The notes under the pieces were generated by a model. It saw nothing but the letters and a program-made list of their open reading frames with translations. It was not told where the DNA came from and searched no databases. From HGM04593 sp045647885 (lineage in GTDB: Bacteria; Bacteroidota; Bacteroidia; Bacteroidales; Bacteroidaceae): a stretch of DNA of 64,000 nucleotides. Positions 31,762-39,747 of the stretch are shown here, piece by piece. Both the position numbers and the translations under genes were made by a program. Where the stretch lies: NCBI GenBank assembly GCA_045647885.1, contig JAZRMX010000006.1, positions 42,578 to 106,577 on the forward strand, written 5' to 3'. Every line of letters begins with the position of its first letter. Position 1 is the first letter of the stretch.

Positions 31762-33456
31762 TTATTCTAAAATCATTTCATTTACCGACGCGCCAAGAGG
31801 CATCATAGGCATCACATTATCCTCGGGACGTACTGCTACGCTCAAGAGATAAGCACCGGGAGTCTCGAGCATCTCTTTTATTGCATCGTCAAGGTCGGCA
31901 CGGTCATTCACAAAACGGGTGGGTATACCATATCCCTCTGCAATCTTGCAGAAATCGGGGTTCCACATAGGTGTCCACGAATAGCGGTTGTCGTAGAAGA
32001 GGTTCTGCCACTGACGCACCATACCAAGATAGTTGTTATCCATTACCACCATCTTCACAGGGCACTTCTGATCCATGATTGTACCCAGTTCCTGCATATT
32101 CATCTGGAAACCACCGTCACCTGCAAAATAACATACAGTTCTGTGGGGAGCACCCATAGTAGCACCCATAGCGGCAGGAAGGCCGTAGCCCATTGTACCC
32201 AAACCACCCGATGTAATAATGCTGTGAGGTTCTTTGTATTTGAAATAGCGTGCTGCAAACATCTGGTTCTGACCAACATCGGTAACCAAAACTGCAGTAT
32301 GACCGGTAGCCTCGCTCACCCTGCGTGCAACCTCACCCATAAGGATGGGGCCGTCGGTCGGATACAAAGCCTTGTCAATCACCTTCTCCTTCTCTATAGC
32401 ATCAAACTCGGCAAAACTGTCGATCCACTCCTTATGGGTGTTCTCCTCAAGCAATTCTGTTATAAGGGGAAGTGTCTCCTTACAGTCGCCCAATACGGGG
32501 AGGTCGATAGGGATATTCTTGTCAATCTCAACTTTATCAATGTCAAGATGTATTATTTTTGCTTGTTTGGCATAAGTCTCAAGATTACCTGTTACGCGGT
32601 CGCTGAAACGCATACCGATAGCTATGAGAACATCGCACTCGTTGGTATTCACATTAGGACCGAGGTTACCATGCATACCCAACATACCCATACATAGAGG
32701 GTGATCCGAGGGGAATGCCGACAAACCAAGCAATGTACGTGCAGCAGGAATGTTTGCTTTTTCAAGGAATGCAATAAGCTCCTTATGTGCATTTCCAAGT
32801 TCCACACCCTGACCTACAAGAGCAAAGGGGCGCTTTGCACGGTTTATAAGTTCGGCAGCCTTTTTAATGGCTTCGGGATCGGGTTTGGGATAAGGTATAT
32901 AGCTACGCACGCTTTCAACCTTTACGGGCTCGTAAAGAGTCTTTGCCACCTGCGCATCCTTGGTGAAATCGAGTACTACGGGGCCGGGACGACCTGTGCT
33001 TGCAATATAGAAAGCACGAGACACCGCCCACGCAACATCTTCGGGCCTACGCACCTGATAGCTCCACTTGCTTATGGGCTGTGTAATACCCACAAGGTCA
33101 ATTTCCTGGAAAGCATCGGTACCAAGTACCGCCGAGCTAACCTGGCCGGCAATAACAACCACCGGAGTGCTGTCGAGCAAAGCATCGCTTATTCCGGTAA
33201 GTGTATTTGTGGCACCGGGTCCACTTGTAACAATGCAGACACCTACTTTACCGGAGCTTCGTGCATAACCTTCTGCTGCGTGTACAGCAGCCTGCTCGTG
33301 ACGAACAAGCACGTTACGAAACTGATCTCTATAGTCGTACAAAGAGTCGAACACCGGTATTATGGAGCCGCCCGGATAGCCGAAGAGTGTATCTACACCC
33401 TCGTTCTTCAAAGAGCGAAGAAGTGCCTCACCACCTGAAATTAATTCTTTATTCAT
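31762..33456 (-). CDS. ilvB: Acetolactate synthase catalytic (large) subunit
   Basis: 564 residues, three TPP-enzyme domains. It condenses two pyruvates, or pyruvate with 2-oxobutanoate, with TPP, FAD and Mg2+. VRHEQAAVHAAEGYAR (about 51) holds the catalytic Glu that activates TPP; GDGGFQMNMQELGTI (about 447) through DNNYLGMVRQW is the TPP-Mg motif; FAD contacts lie in the middle domain. Complete in length. Second gene of the ilv operon, 25 bases after ilvD and 5 before ilvN. With IlvA at 11.3 kb supplying 2-oxobutanoate, it serves both valine and isoleucine. Confidence 0.96.
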   Translation of the reverse strand: MNKELISGGEALLRSLKNEGVDTLFGYPGGSIIPVFDSLYDYRDQFRNVLVRHEQAAVHAAEGYARSSGKVGVCIVTSGPGATNTLTGISDALLDSTPVVVIAGQVSSAVLGTDAFQEIDLVGITQPISKWSYQVRRPEDVAWAVSRAFYIASTGRPGPVVLDFTKDAQVAKTLYEPVKVESVRSYIPYPKPDPEAIKKAAELINRAKRPFALVGQGVELGNAHKELIAFLEKANIPAARTLLGLSAFPSDHPLCMGMLGMHGNLGPNVNTNECDVLIAIGMRFSDRVTGNLETYAKQAKIIHLDIDKVEIDKNIPIDLPVLGDCKETLPLITELLEENTHKEWIDSFAEFDAIEKEKVIDKALYPTDGPILMGEVARRVSEATGHTAVLVTDVGQNQMFAARYFKYKEPHSIITSGGLGTMGYGLPAAMGATMGAPHRTVCYFAGDGGFQMNMQELGTIMDQKCPVKMVVMDNNYLGMVRQWQNLFYDNRYSWTPMWNPDFCKIAEGYGIPTRFVNDRADLDDAIKEMLETPGAYLLSVAVRPEDNVMPMMPLGASVNEMILE

Positions 33457-33481
33457 CGGTTATCTTTCTTTATATAGTTAC

Positions 33482-35290
33482 TTAATCAATAATTCTAACA
33501 CCACCCTTGTCGGCAGAACTTACCATATTGGCATAAGCCTTGAGGCTCTTAGAGATAACTCTGTCGCGTGTAAGGGGGAACATTTCGCGTGCTGCAAGCT
33601 CCTCATCCGTGAGTTTCACATTTATAGAACGTGCAGGGATATCGATCTCGATAATATCGCCATCGCGCAATTTACCGATATTGCCACCTGCTGCAGCCTC
33701 GGGAGAGATGTGACCGATGCTCAAACCCGATGTTCCACCACTGAAACGGCCGTCGGTAATGAGCGCGCACTCTTTGCCCAAATGACGAGATTTAATATAA
33801 GATGTGGGATAGAGCATTTCTTGCATACCGGGACCACCTTTAGGACCTTCGTAAACAATTACCACCACATCACCGGCTTTTACATCACCGCCAAGGATAC
33901 CCTCAACCGCAGCATCCTGCGAATCGAACACCTTTGCAGTACCGGTAAATTTCCAGATGCTCTCGTCAACACCTGCGGTTTTAACCACACAACCATCCTG
34001 TGCAATGTTTCCGAAGAGTATGGCAAGACCACCATCTTTTGTGTATGCGTGTTCAAGGTCGCGTATACAGCCGTTCTCTCTGTCAGTGTCGAGAGTTTCG
34101 TAATTCTCGCTCTGTGAGCCCATTACGTTGCTGAATACATTTGCGGGGCCAGTGCTGTAGATGCGTTTTGCCTCGGCATCGATATTCTCACCTGTGATAC
34201 AGTATTTAGCGATATCCTCGCCCAAAGTAGCACCATTCACACGCTTCAACGAAGTGTTGAGCAGACCACCTTTTGCAAGCTCGCCCATAATACCGATGAT
34301 ACCACCGGCACGACCACAATCCTGAACACTATACTTGGGACCGTTGGGAGCAAGTTTACACAAACAGGGAACACCGCGGCTCAAACGGTCGATGTCCGAC
34401 ATTTTGAAGTCTACGCCAGCCTCCTGTGCAACAGCAAGAAGGTGGAGAATTGTATTGGTAGAACCACCCATCGCAATATCAAGTGTCATAGCGTTAAGGA
34501 ACGCATCGCGCACCGCAATACTGCGGGGAAGAACACTGTCGTCGCCCTCTTCGTAATATTTGAGTGCATTTGTAACAATCTGCTTTGCAGCATCCTTAAG
34601 AAGCTGTATGCGGTTGGTATGGGTTGACAGGATTGTTCCGTTACCGGGAAGAGAAAGACCGATAGCCTCGGTCAAAGAGTTCATGGAGTTTGCGGTGAAC
34701 ATACCCGAGCAGCAGCCACAACCGGGGCAAGAGCGTTTCTCAACCTCGGCAAGTTCCTCATCGCTAACGCTTGTATCGGCAGCCTTCACCATAGCCGAGA
34801 TAAGGTCGAGGTTTTCGCCCTTCCAGGTACCTTTTTCCATAGGACCACCTGAAACAAACACAGTGGGAATATTCAGGCGCATAGAAGCCATAAGCATACC
34901 CGGAGTAATTTTGTCACAGTTTGATATACATACAAGGGCATCCACCTTGTGGGCGTTGCACATATACTCTACACTGTCGGCAATAATATCGCGCGAGGGC
35001 AGGGAGTAAAGCATACCGTCGTGTCCCATAGCAATACCATCGTCTATGGCTATAGTATTGAACTCGGCCGCATAACAACCAAGTTTCTCAATTTCACGTT
35101 TCACAATCTGACCGGCCTCGTGCAAATGAGTGTGACCGGGTACCAACTGGGTAAAAGAGTTCGCAATAGCAATGATGGGCTTGCCAAACATTTCACGTTT
35201 CATACCGTTAGCTATCCACAAAGCTCTTGCACCGGCCATACGACGACCTTCGGTACACTGTGAACTTCTCAATTTATTTTTCATACTCAA
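33482..35290 (-). CDS. ilvD: Dihydroxy-acid dehydratase
   Basis: 602 residues, IlvD/Edd family. Dehydrates 2,3-dihydroxy-3-methyl acids to 2-oxo acids. Iron-sulfur ligands: Cys in ISNCDKITPGM (about 122) and Cys in SCPGCGCCSGMFTANSMN (about 190-207), the latter with additional cysteines; PSRDIIADSVEYM and the Mg-binding lysine/aspartate region are also in place. It follows the attenuator leader by about 60 bases, and the operon continues into ilvB. The oxygen-labile cluster is compatible with an anaerobe. Confidence 0.96.
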   Translation of the reverse strand: MSMKNKLRSSQCTEGRRMAGARALWIANGMKREMFGKPIIAIANSFTQLVPGHTHLHEAGQIVKREIEKLGCYAAEFNTIAIDDGIAMGHDGMLYSLPSRDIIADSVEYMCNAHKVDALVCISNCDKITPGMLMASMRLNIPTVFVSGGPMEKGTWKGENLDLISAMVKAADTSVSDEELAEVEKRSCPGCGCCSGMFTANSMNSLTEAIGLSLPGNGTILSTHTNRIQLLKDAAKQIVTNALKYYEEGDDSVLPRSIAVRDAFLNAMTLDIAMGGSTNTILHLLAVAQEAGVDFKMSDIDRLSRGVPCLCKLAPNGPKYSVQDCGRAGGIIGIMGELAKGGLLNTSLKRVNGATLGEDIAKYCITGENIDAEAKRIYSTGPANVFSNVMGSQSENYETLDTDRENGCIRDLEHAYTKDGGLAILFGNIAQDGCVVKTAGVDESIWKFTGTAKVFDSQDAAVEGILGGDVKAGDVVVIVYEGPKGGPGMQEMLYPTSYIKSRHLGKECALITDGRFSGGTSGLSIGHISPEAAAGGNIGKLRDGDIIEIDIPARSINVKLTDEELAAREMFPLTRDRVISKSLKAYANMVSSADKGGVRIID

Positions 35291-35349
35291 GAATATCTTT
35301 TTAACATTCCGGAGAGCAAAACACCCCCGGACATATAATTACACTTAAT

Positions 35350-35380
35350 AAAAAAGCCCTCCTCATTTAAAGAGAAAGGC
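35350..35380 (-). terminator. Attenuator terminator in the ilv leader
   Basis: On the minus strand GCCTTTCTC (35372-35380) pairs with GAGGAGGGC (35356-35364, two G-U) around a 7-base loop, followed by six T residues. It lies between the leader peptide and ilvD, where no gene ends, so it must work conditionally. GAGATTGGC just upstream can pair with the same GCCTTTCTC as an antiterminator (7 bp with a 2-base internal loop). Confidence 0.82.
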
Positions 35381-35405
35381 ACACTCGGTATACATACAGC
35401 CAATC

Positions 35406-35474
35406 TCACCCTACTTTGTCAAATAGGACGACCACCACGTTCACGAGGTTAATAAACATTGACTGTAACAGCAT
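35406..35474 (-). CDS. ilv operon leader peptide (attenuation)
   Basis: A 22-codon frame, ATG 35474 to TGA 35406, reads MLLQSMFINLVNVVVVLFDK then VG. Eleven of 22 residues are Leu, Ile or Val, including four consecutive Val codons. An internal ATG at 35459 would give a 17-residue version. TAGGA lies 6 bases ahead of the first ATG. The 3' part forms a hairpin (35410-35427, 7 bp) overlapping the end of the frame, and a terminator follows at 35350-35380. This is the architecture of ribosome-mediated attenuation: stalling at Val codons when charged tRNA-Val is scarce would free the antiterminator and let transcription into ilvDBNC proceed. Confidence 0.82.
   Translation of the reverse strand: MLLQSMFINLVNVVVVLFDKVG
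35410..35427 (-). promoter_or_regulatory. Leader 1:2-type hairpin overlapping the leader peptide end
   Basis: CCTATTT/AAGTAGG with GACA loop, 7 bp including one G-U. It covers codons from the last Val pair to just before the stop, as expected for the pausing hairpin of an attenuator. Confidence 0.55.
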
Positions 35475-35536
35475 AAGTTCCTACTTTTAAGTACCTTTTA
35501 CTCTTTTTACACAAACGCATAAAGAGTATTCGCACG

Positions 35537-35566
35537 CAAAAATAATCTCTTTTTTCAGCATAGCAA
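35537..35566 (-). promoter_or_regulatory. ilv operon promoter
   Basis: Minus-strand TATTTTTG (35537-35544) with TTG at 35564-35566, spacer 19. Predicted start near 35530, giving a leader of about 240 bases before ilvD. Confidence 0.75.
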
Positions 35567-35753
35567 AAAAAATAAACGAAAATTACTTGTTTTTATATCA
35601 AAAAAATAGAGCATCGGCTATTTATGTAAAAAAAAGCATCACTAAAGCCTTTCTTATTGACAAAAAATCAAATAATGCGTTTATTTCCTGCCCAACAGGC
35701 CCTCAACTATAAACTACGCCTATTCCTTCTATTGATATTACCTTATATATTTT

Positions 35754-35785
35754 TTGGTTTTATTAACAACGACGATGTATCTTTG
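35754..35785 (+). promoter_or_regulatory. Promoter of the AspT/YidE transporter gene
   Basis: TTG 35754-35756, 21-base spacer, TATCTTTG 35778-35785. It falls inside the upstream extension of the open frame and so fixes the start at 35834. Confidence 0.7.
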
Positions 35786-35833
35786 CAAAATCAAAACTAC
35801 AAACAATTGTCAAATATTTTAAACAGAGAAATA

Positions 35834-37507
35834 ATGGACTTTATTTTAACACTTTTGGAAGGCGTTCAAGGACAGTGGAGCGGCGGCGTGGCCCACTCCA
35901 TGATAATACTTGCGCTCACAATCGCCTTTGGAGTAATGCTGGGACGCATAAAGGTGGCAGGAATCTCATTCGGTGTCACCTGGATTCTTTTCGTCGGAAT
36001 ACTCTTCGCGCACTTCGGCTACACGCTCAACAGCGACCTGCTGCATTTTGTAAAAGAATTCGGACTCATTCTGTTCGTCTTTTCTATAGGTTTGCAGGTG
36101 GGACCGGGATTCTTCTCTAGTTTTAAATCGGGAGGGCTTACCCTTTGCCTCATAACATGCATAATCGTGTTCTTCGACATAATGACAGCCATTGGAGTAC
36201 ACTTTGCCACCGATACTCCCATAACCACGGTTACGGGTATTTTGTCGGGTGCCGTAACCAACACTCCAGGACTGGGAGCAGCCCAGCAGGCCTATCGCGA
36301 CATTACCGGAACATCGGCAACAGACATCGCACTGGGTTACAGTGTTGCCTACCCTCTTGGTGTAATAGGCTGCATACTATCAATGCTTGCCATCAAAGCC
36401 TGCTTTTACAGGAAGGATATTACAATAACCAATAACGAAACAAACAAGGAGTTAAAAATAGAGCCCATAACCATAGAGGTAAAGAACCCTATGATTGCAG
36501 GCAAAACCCTCGACAATATTCGTCACAGCCAGAACTACGACTTTGTTGTATCGAGAATTTTACACACAAAGACAGACGAGATTGAGATTGCGAACTCAAA
36601 CAGCACAATGCAAGTGGGCGATAAGTTCCTTGTAATAGTAAAACCATCGCAACGCGAAAGCCTGCTCAACCTCTTTGGCAGCGAGTGTATTGTCGATTGG
36701 AACAAGGCAGGTACACAATTCAAGTCGAGAAAGATTATTGTTACAAACCCCAAACTTAACGGAGTAGCACTCTCAAAACTAAACCTACGCAACAATTTCC
36801 AGGTAAACCTAACCCGCGTGAACCGCGCCGGTATAGACCTAATCGCCGCACCCGACCTGCGTCTGCAATTGGGCGACGTGGTTACCGTAGTAGGTATGGA
36901 AAGTGCCGTGGGTAGCGTAAAAAGAATTCTGGGCGACTCGCGCAAACGCCTCGACCACCCCAACCTGATACCCATATTCATAGGCATTGCACTCGGTTGC
37001 ACGCTTGGCAGCCTTCCCATCTTTATCCCCGGAATGTCGCAGCCCGTGAAACTTGGACTTGCTGGCGGCCCGCTTATCGTAGCCATACTCATAAGCTGTT
37101 TCGGTCCTAAATACAAGTTCGTAACATATACCACAATAAGCGCAAACCTTATGATACGCGAGATTGGCATATCCCTTTTCCTTGCCTGTGTGGGACTTGA
37201 AGCCGGCAAAGCCTTTGTAGACACTCTTGTAAACAACAACGGCTTTATGTGGGTACTCTATGGCGCCATAATAACCATACTGCCATTGCTCATTGCAGGA
37301 ATTGCAGGGCGTTTCATCCTAAAAATACCCTACACCACCCTTATAGGAGTAATGTCGGGCTCTTGCACCAACCCGCCCGCACTTGCATTCGCCAACGAGC
37401 AGGACAAGAACAGCGACAAGGCCTCTGTTGGCTATGCCACTGTGTATCCGTTGGCTATGTTCCTTCGCATACTCACAGCGCAGCTTATGATACTTATTTT
37501 CTGTTGA
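35834..37507 (+). CDS. AspT/YidE/YbjL-family transporter with TrkA-C domains
   Basis: 557 residues from ATG 35834; the frame is open to 35657 but contains the promoter. Two homologous membrane halves, each about 170-190 residues with 5-6 segments, flank a central cytoplasmic pair of RCK/TrkA-C domains (about 215-385). The duplicated motif reads SGAVTNTPGLGAAQ in the first half and SGSCTNPPALAFAN in the second, the signature of the AspT/YidE duplication family. AspT itself exchanges aspartate and alanine; the substrate here is unknown. Transcribed alone, divergent from the ilv operon, ended by a strong terminator. Confidence 0.9.
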   Translation: MDFILTLLEGVQGQWSGGVAHSMIILALTIAFGVMLGRIKVAGISFGVTWILFVGILFAHFGYTLNSDLLHFVKEFGLILFVFSIGLQVGPGFFSSFKSGGLTLCLITCIIVFFDIMTAIGVHFATDTPITTVTGILSGAVTNTPGLGAAQQAYRDITGTSATDIALGYSVAYPLGVIGCILSMLAIKACFYRKDITITNNETNKELKIEPITIEVKNPMIAGKTLDNIRHSQNYDFVVSRILHTKTDEIEIANSNSTMQVGDKFLVIVKPSQRESLLNLFGSECIVDWNKAGTQFKSRKIIVTNPKLNGVALSKLNLRNNFQVNLTRVNRAGIDLIAAPDLRLQLGDVVTVVGMESAVGSVKRILGDSRKRLDHPNLIPIFIGIALGCTLGSLPIFIPGMSQPVKLGLAGGPLIVAILISCFGPKYKFVTYTTISANLMIREIGISLFLACVGLEAGKAFVDTLVNNNGFMWVLYGAIITILPLLIAGIAGRFILKIPYTTLIGVMSGSCTNPPALAFANEQDKNSDKASVGYATVYPLAMFLRILTAQLMILIFC

Positions 37508-37530
37508 TTTTTATCAATCATTCAACACAC

Positions 37531-37567
37531 AAAAAATGCCAAGGAAGTTTCCTTGGCATTTTTTTGT
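37531..37567. terminator. Bidirectional intrinsic terminator
   Basis: AATGCCAAGGAA/TTCCTTGGCATT stem flanked by A- and T-runs on both sides; serves the transporter gene on plus and the ABC permease operon on minus. Confidence 0.92.
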
Positions 37568-37613
37568 GTTCAGCATCCTTTTTAAGAAGGTTTATTCCTC
37601 TCTCTTTAAATTT

Positions 37614-38630
37614 TCAATGCCTATATCTCTCTTTCAGCACCACATAAATTATCACAGGTGCACCAATCAGCGAAGTCACTGCACTCAAAGGGAGCAAGCC
37701 ACTCTCGCCCGGCAGCTGGCATAACAGGTTACAGACAAGCGCTACAGAGCCACCCACCAGCAGCGTAACAGGCACCAGCACCTTGTGATTGGCGGTATTC
37801 GCCACAAGACGAGCCATATGCGGCACAGCCAGGCCTATAAAAGCCACTGGGCCACAGAATGCCGTAACAGTAGCTGTAATCACGCCCACAATAAGCAACA
37901 TCGCAGCACGCAGCCGCTTCGTATTCACACCTAAATTACGAGCATACACATCGCCAAGCAGTATCACATTCAAAGGCTTTACAAGAAGTAAAGCTGCAAT
38001 AATCATAGGCAACAGAACTACCGAATACAGCGGTAACATATCAACAGAGACACCGCCGAAGCCACCCATTCCCCATATAAGATAAGAATGTACCCCCTCG
38101 GCTGTAGAGAAATAATTCAAGACCGAAACCACCGAAGAAGCAAGATAACTTATTGCAAGACCCGTAATTAAAAGATATACATTACTTGCCAACAAATGAG
38201 AAAGAAAGAGCACCACCGCAATAATGAGCAAAGCACCCAAGAATGCACCCGTAAGAGCAGCCACAAAGCCACCCACACCCGTAGCACCTTGCAACAAGAG
38301 CATAACAACAGCAACACCCAGCCCTGCACCACTGTTTATACCAAGCACCTCGGGCCCGGCAAGAGGATTGTTAAAAAGTGTCTGTAACAGCAAACCCGCA
38401 ACAGCAAGCGACATACCGGCCAACAGAGCCGTAACGGCCTGTGGCATACGCATCTCAACAACAATAAGCCGCCACCCCTCGTTACCGCCATCACCATCAG
38501 CAAGAATATCGGCAACAGCCGTAAAGGGAATATTTACAGACCCCAAAAAAATGTTCGCAAAGAAAAGCAGCAAAAGCAAAGCTACCCCTGCAATACACAA
38601 AATTACTCTTCCACTACGGCAGTTTTTCAT
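37614..38630 (-). CDS. FecCD/BtuC-family ABC transporter permease
   Basis: 338 residues, about 9-10 membrane segments. FANIFLGSVNIP near the N-terminus, GVNTKRLRAAML (about 238) on the coupling helix and the family region CGPVAFIGLAVPHMAR (about 268-283) identify a type II importer permease for a metal chelate: siderophore, heme or cobalamin. It overlaps the binding-protein gene by 17 bases. No ATPase gene follows; the operon ends here with a terminator, so the ATP-binding subunit must be encoded elsewhere. Confidence 0.92.
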   Translation of the reverse strand: MKNCRSGRVILCIAGVALLLLLFFANIFLGSVNIPFTAVADILADGDGGNEGWRLIVVEMRMPQAVTALLAGMSLAVAGLLLQTLFNNPLAGPEVLGINSGAGLGVAVVMLLLQGATGVGGFVAALTGAFLGALLIIAVVLFLSHLLASNVYLLITGLAISYLASSVVSVLNYFSTAEGVHSYLIWGMGGFGGVSVDMLPLYSVVLLPMIIAALLLVKPLNVILLGDVYARNLGVNTKRLRAAMLLIVGVITATVTAFCGPVAFIGLAVPHMARLVANTANHKVLVPVTLLVGGSVALVCNLLCQLPGESGLLPLSAVTSLIGAPVIIYVVLKERYRH

Positions 38631-39747
38631 AATACATCAAATCATAGCCCTCCATCAAAGAAGGATGAAAAATAGCAATAAGTTCGGCAAGCAACATATC
38701 GGGACGAAAGGCCGAATCCTCAAAAACGGATTTTCTTGCGCTGTTGCAAGCATATATCTTACCCTCCCTGAAAGGCTTGAAGTGAGCATATCCCTGAAAA
38801 TCATCAAGCAAGGAGGCACGAGTCTTGTCTACCGGCGAATTATATTTAAAGAGCCAGAAATCGGCGTTTGCTGCACGAGAAAGCACAGTTTCATAAGAGA
38901 GAGGAACGGAGCCACCTCCCTCATTGTCGGCAAAAAGATAGTCGGCACCGGCAGCACGATACATCTGCCCCATAGTACTGCCCCCTGTAGGCACATACCA
39001 CGCCGAACCACTTTTAAGTTCACACATAACCGTAGGGTGCTTTTCACAATCCGACACCAAAGCTGAAAGTTCTTCATACCGCGCACACACTGCATAGAAA
39101 AGAGAATCTGCCTTAGCCGCACACCCCAGCAGACGTCCATAGAAGCGCACCCACTCGGCTGCAGCAAGGGGCGAAGACTCCATATATTCGGCACATTCCA
39201 CAATTGGATATTTCAATTTTTCGAGCTTCCCATAGCCACCATTCTCAAAGGGAAATACAAAAAGAGCATCGGGCAAGAGAGCCACAACCCTCTCAACATC
39301 CACATCACGCGAACTGCCACAATCCTCTACCTCACCCACCGCAACACGACTTTTTATCTGCGACGACAACATATAATCCACATCACACACGCCTTTTATA
39401 GCATCGGCACAACCCAATTCCTCGAAAAGGGATACGTGAACCGAAGAAAACAGCAAAGTTCTCTGCAAGGGAGTGCGCAGGAGTGTACCCTGCGGAAGAT
39501 TCTGCGGCACTGCCGCATCGGAAGGGACAAGCAAATAGCGATGGAGCACACCTTCGCGCCAGGGATTTTTTATTTCGGCAACAAAAAAGCTGTCACAATC
39601 GACCATCTGCAACAGCGTGGAGTGCCGCACTGAAAGAGTGTCGCCATCAAAAGAAGAGCGCGACACACCAGTACCCCCAACACAAGCCGACAACAGCAAC
39701 AGCAGGCACAACGGCAAAAGCCCTTTTATGCACCCGACCCTATTCAT
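38614..39747 (-). CDS. Metal-chelate (siderophore/cobalamin-type) ABC substrate-binding lipoprotein
   Basis: 377 residues; type II signal with lipobox LLSAC (Cys about 22). The class III periplasmic binding fold is visible: GVCDVDYML near 120, RDVDVERVVALLPDALFVFPF (around 145-165), TVMCELKSGSAWYVPTGGSTMGQMYRAAG in two blocks near 240-265, and RPDMLLAELIAIFHP at the C-terminus. It should deliver a chelated metal to the permease encoded just downstream (17-base overlap). The start overlaps the aromatic biosynthesis gene by 8 bases. A cobalamin ligand is attractive given MeaB nearby, but no B12 riboswitch is seen upstream. Confidence 0.88.
   Translation of the reverse strand: MNRVGCIKGLLPLCLLLLLSACVGGTGVSRSSFDGDTLSVRHSTLLQMVDCDSFFVAEIKNPWREGVLHRYLLVPSDAAVPQNLPQGTLLRTPLQRTLLFSSVHVSLFEELGCADAIKGVCDVDYMLSSQIKSRVAVGEVEDCGSSRDVDVERVVALLPDALFVFPFENGGYGKLEKLKYPIVECAEYMESSPLAAAEWVRFYGRLLGCAAKADSLFYAVCARYEELSALVSDCEKHPTVMCELKSGSAWYVPTGGSTMGQMYRAAGADYLFADNEGGGSVPLSYETVLSRAANADFWLFKYNSPVDKTRASLLDDFQGYAHFKPFREGKIYACNSARKSVFEDSAFRPDMLLAELIAIFHPSLMEGYDLMYYEKLP

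Noticed and set aside
35657..35833. 59-codon N-terminal extension of the AspT/YidE transporter
   Set aside because: Contains the promoter (35754-35785); family homology begins at the ATG 35834.
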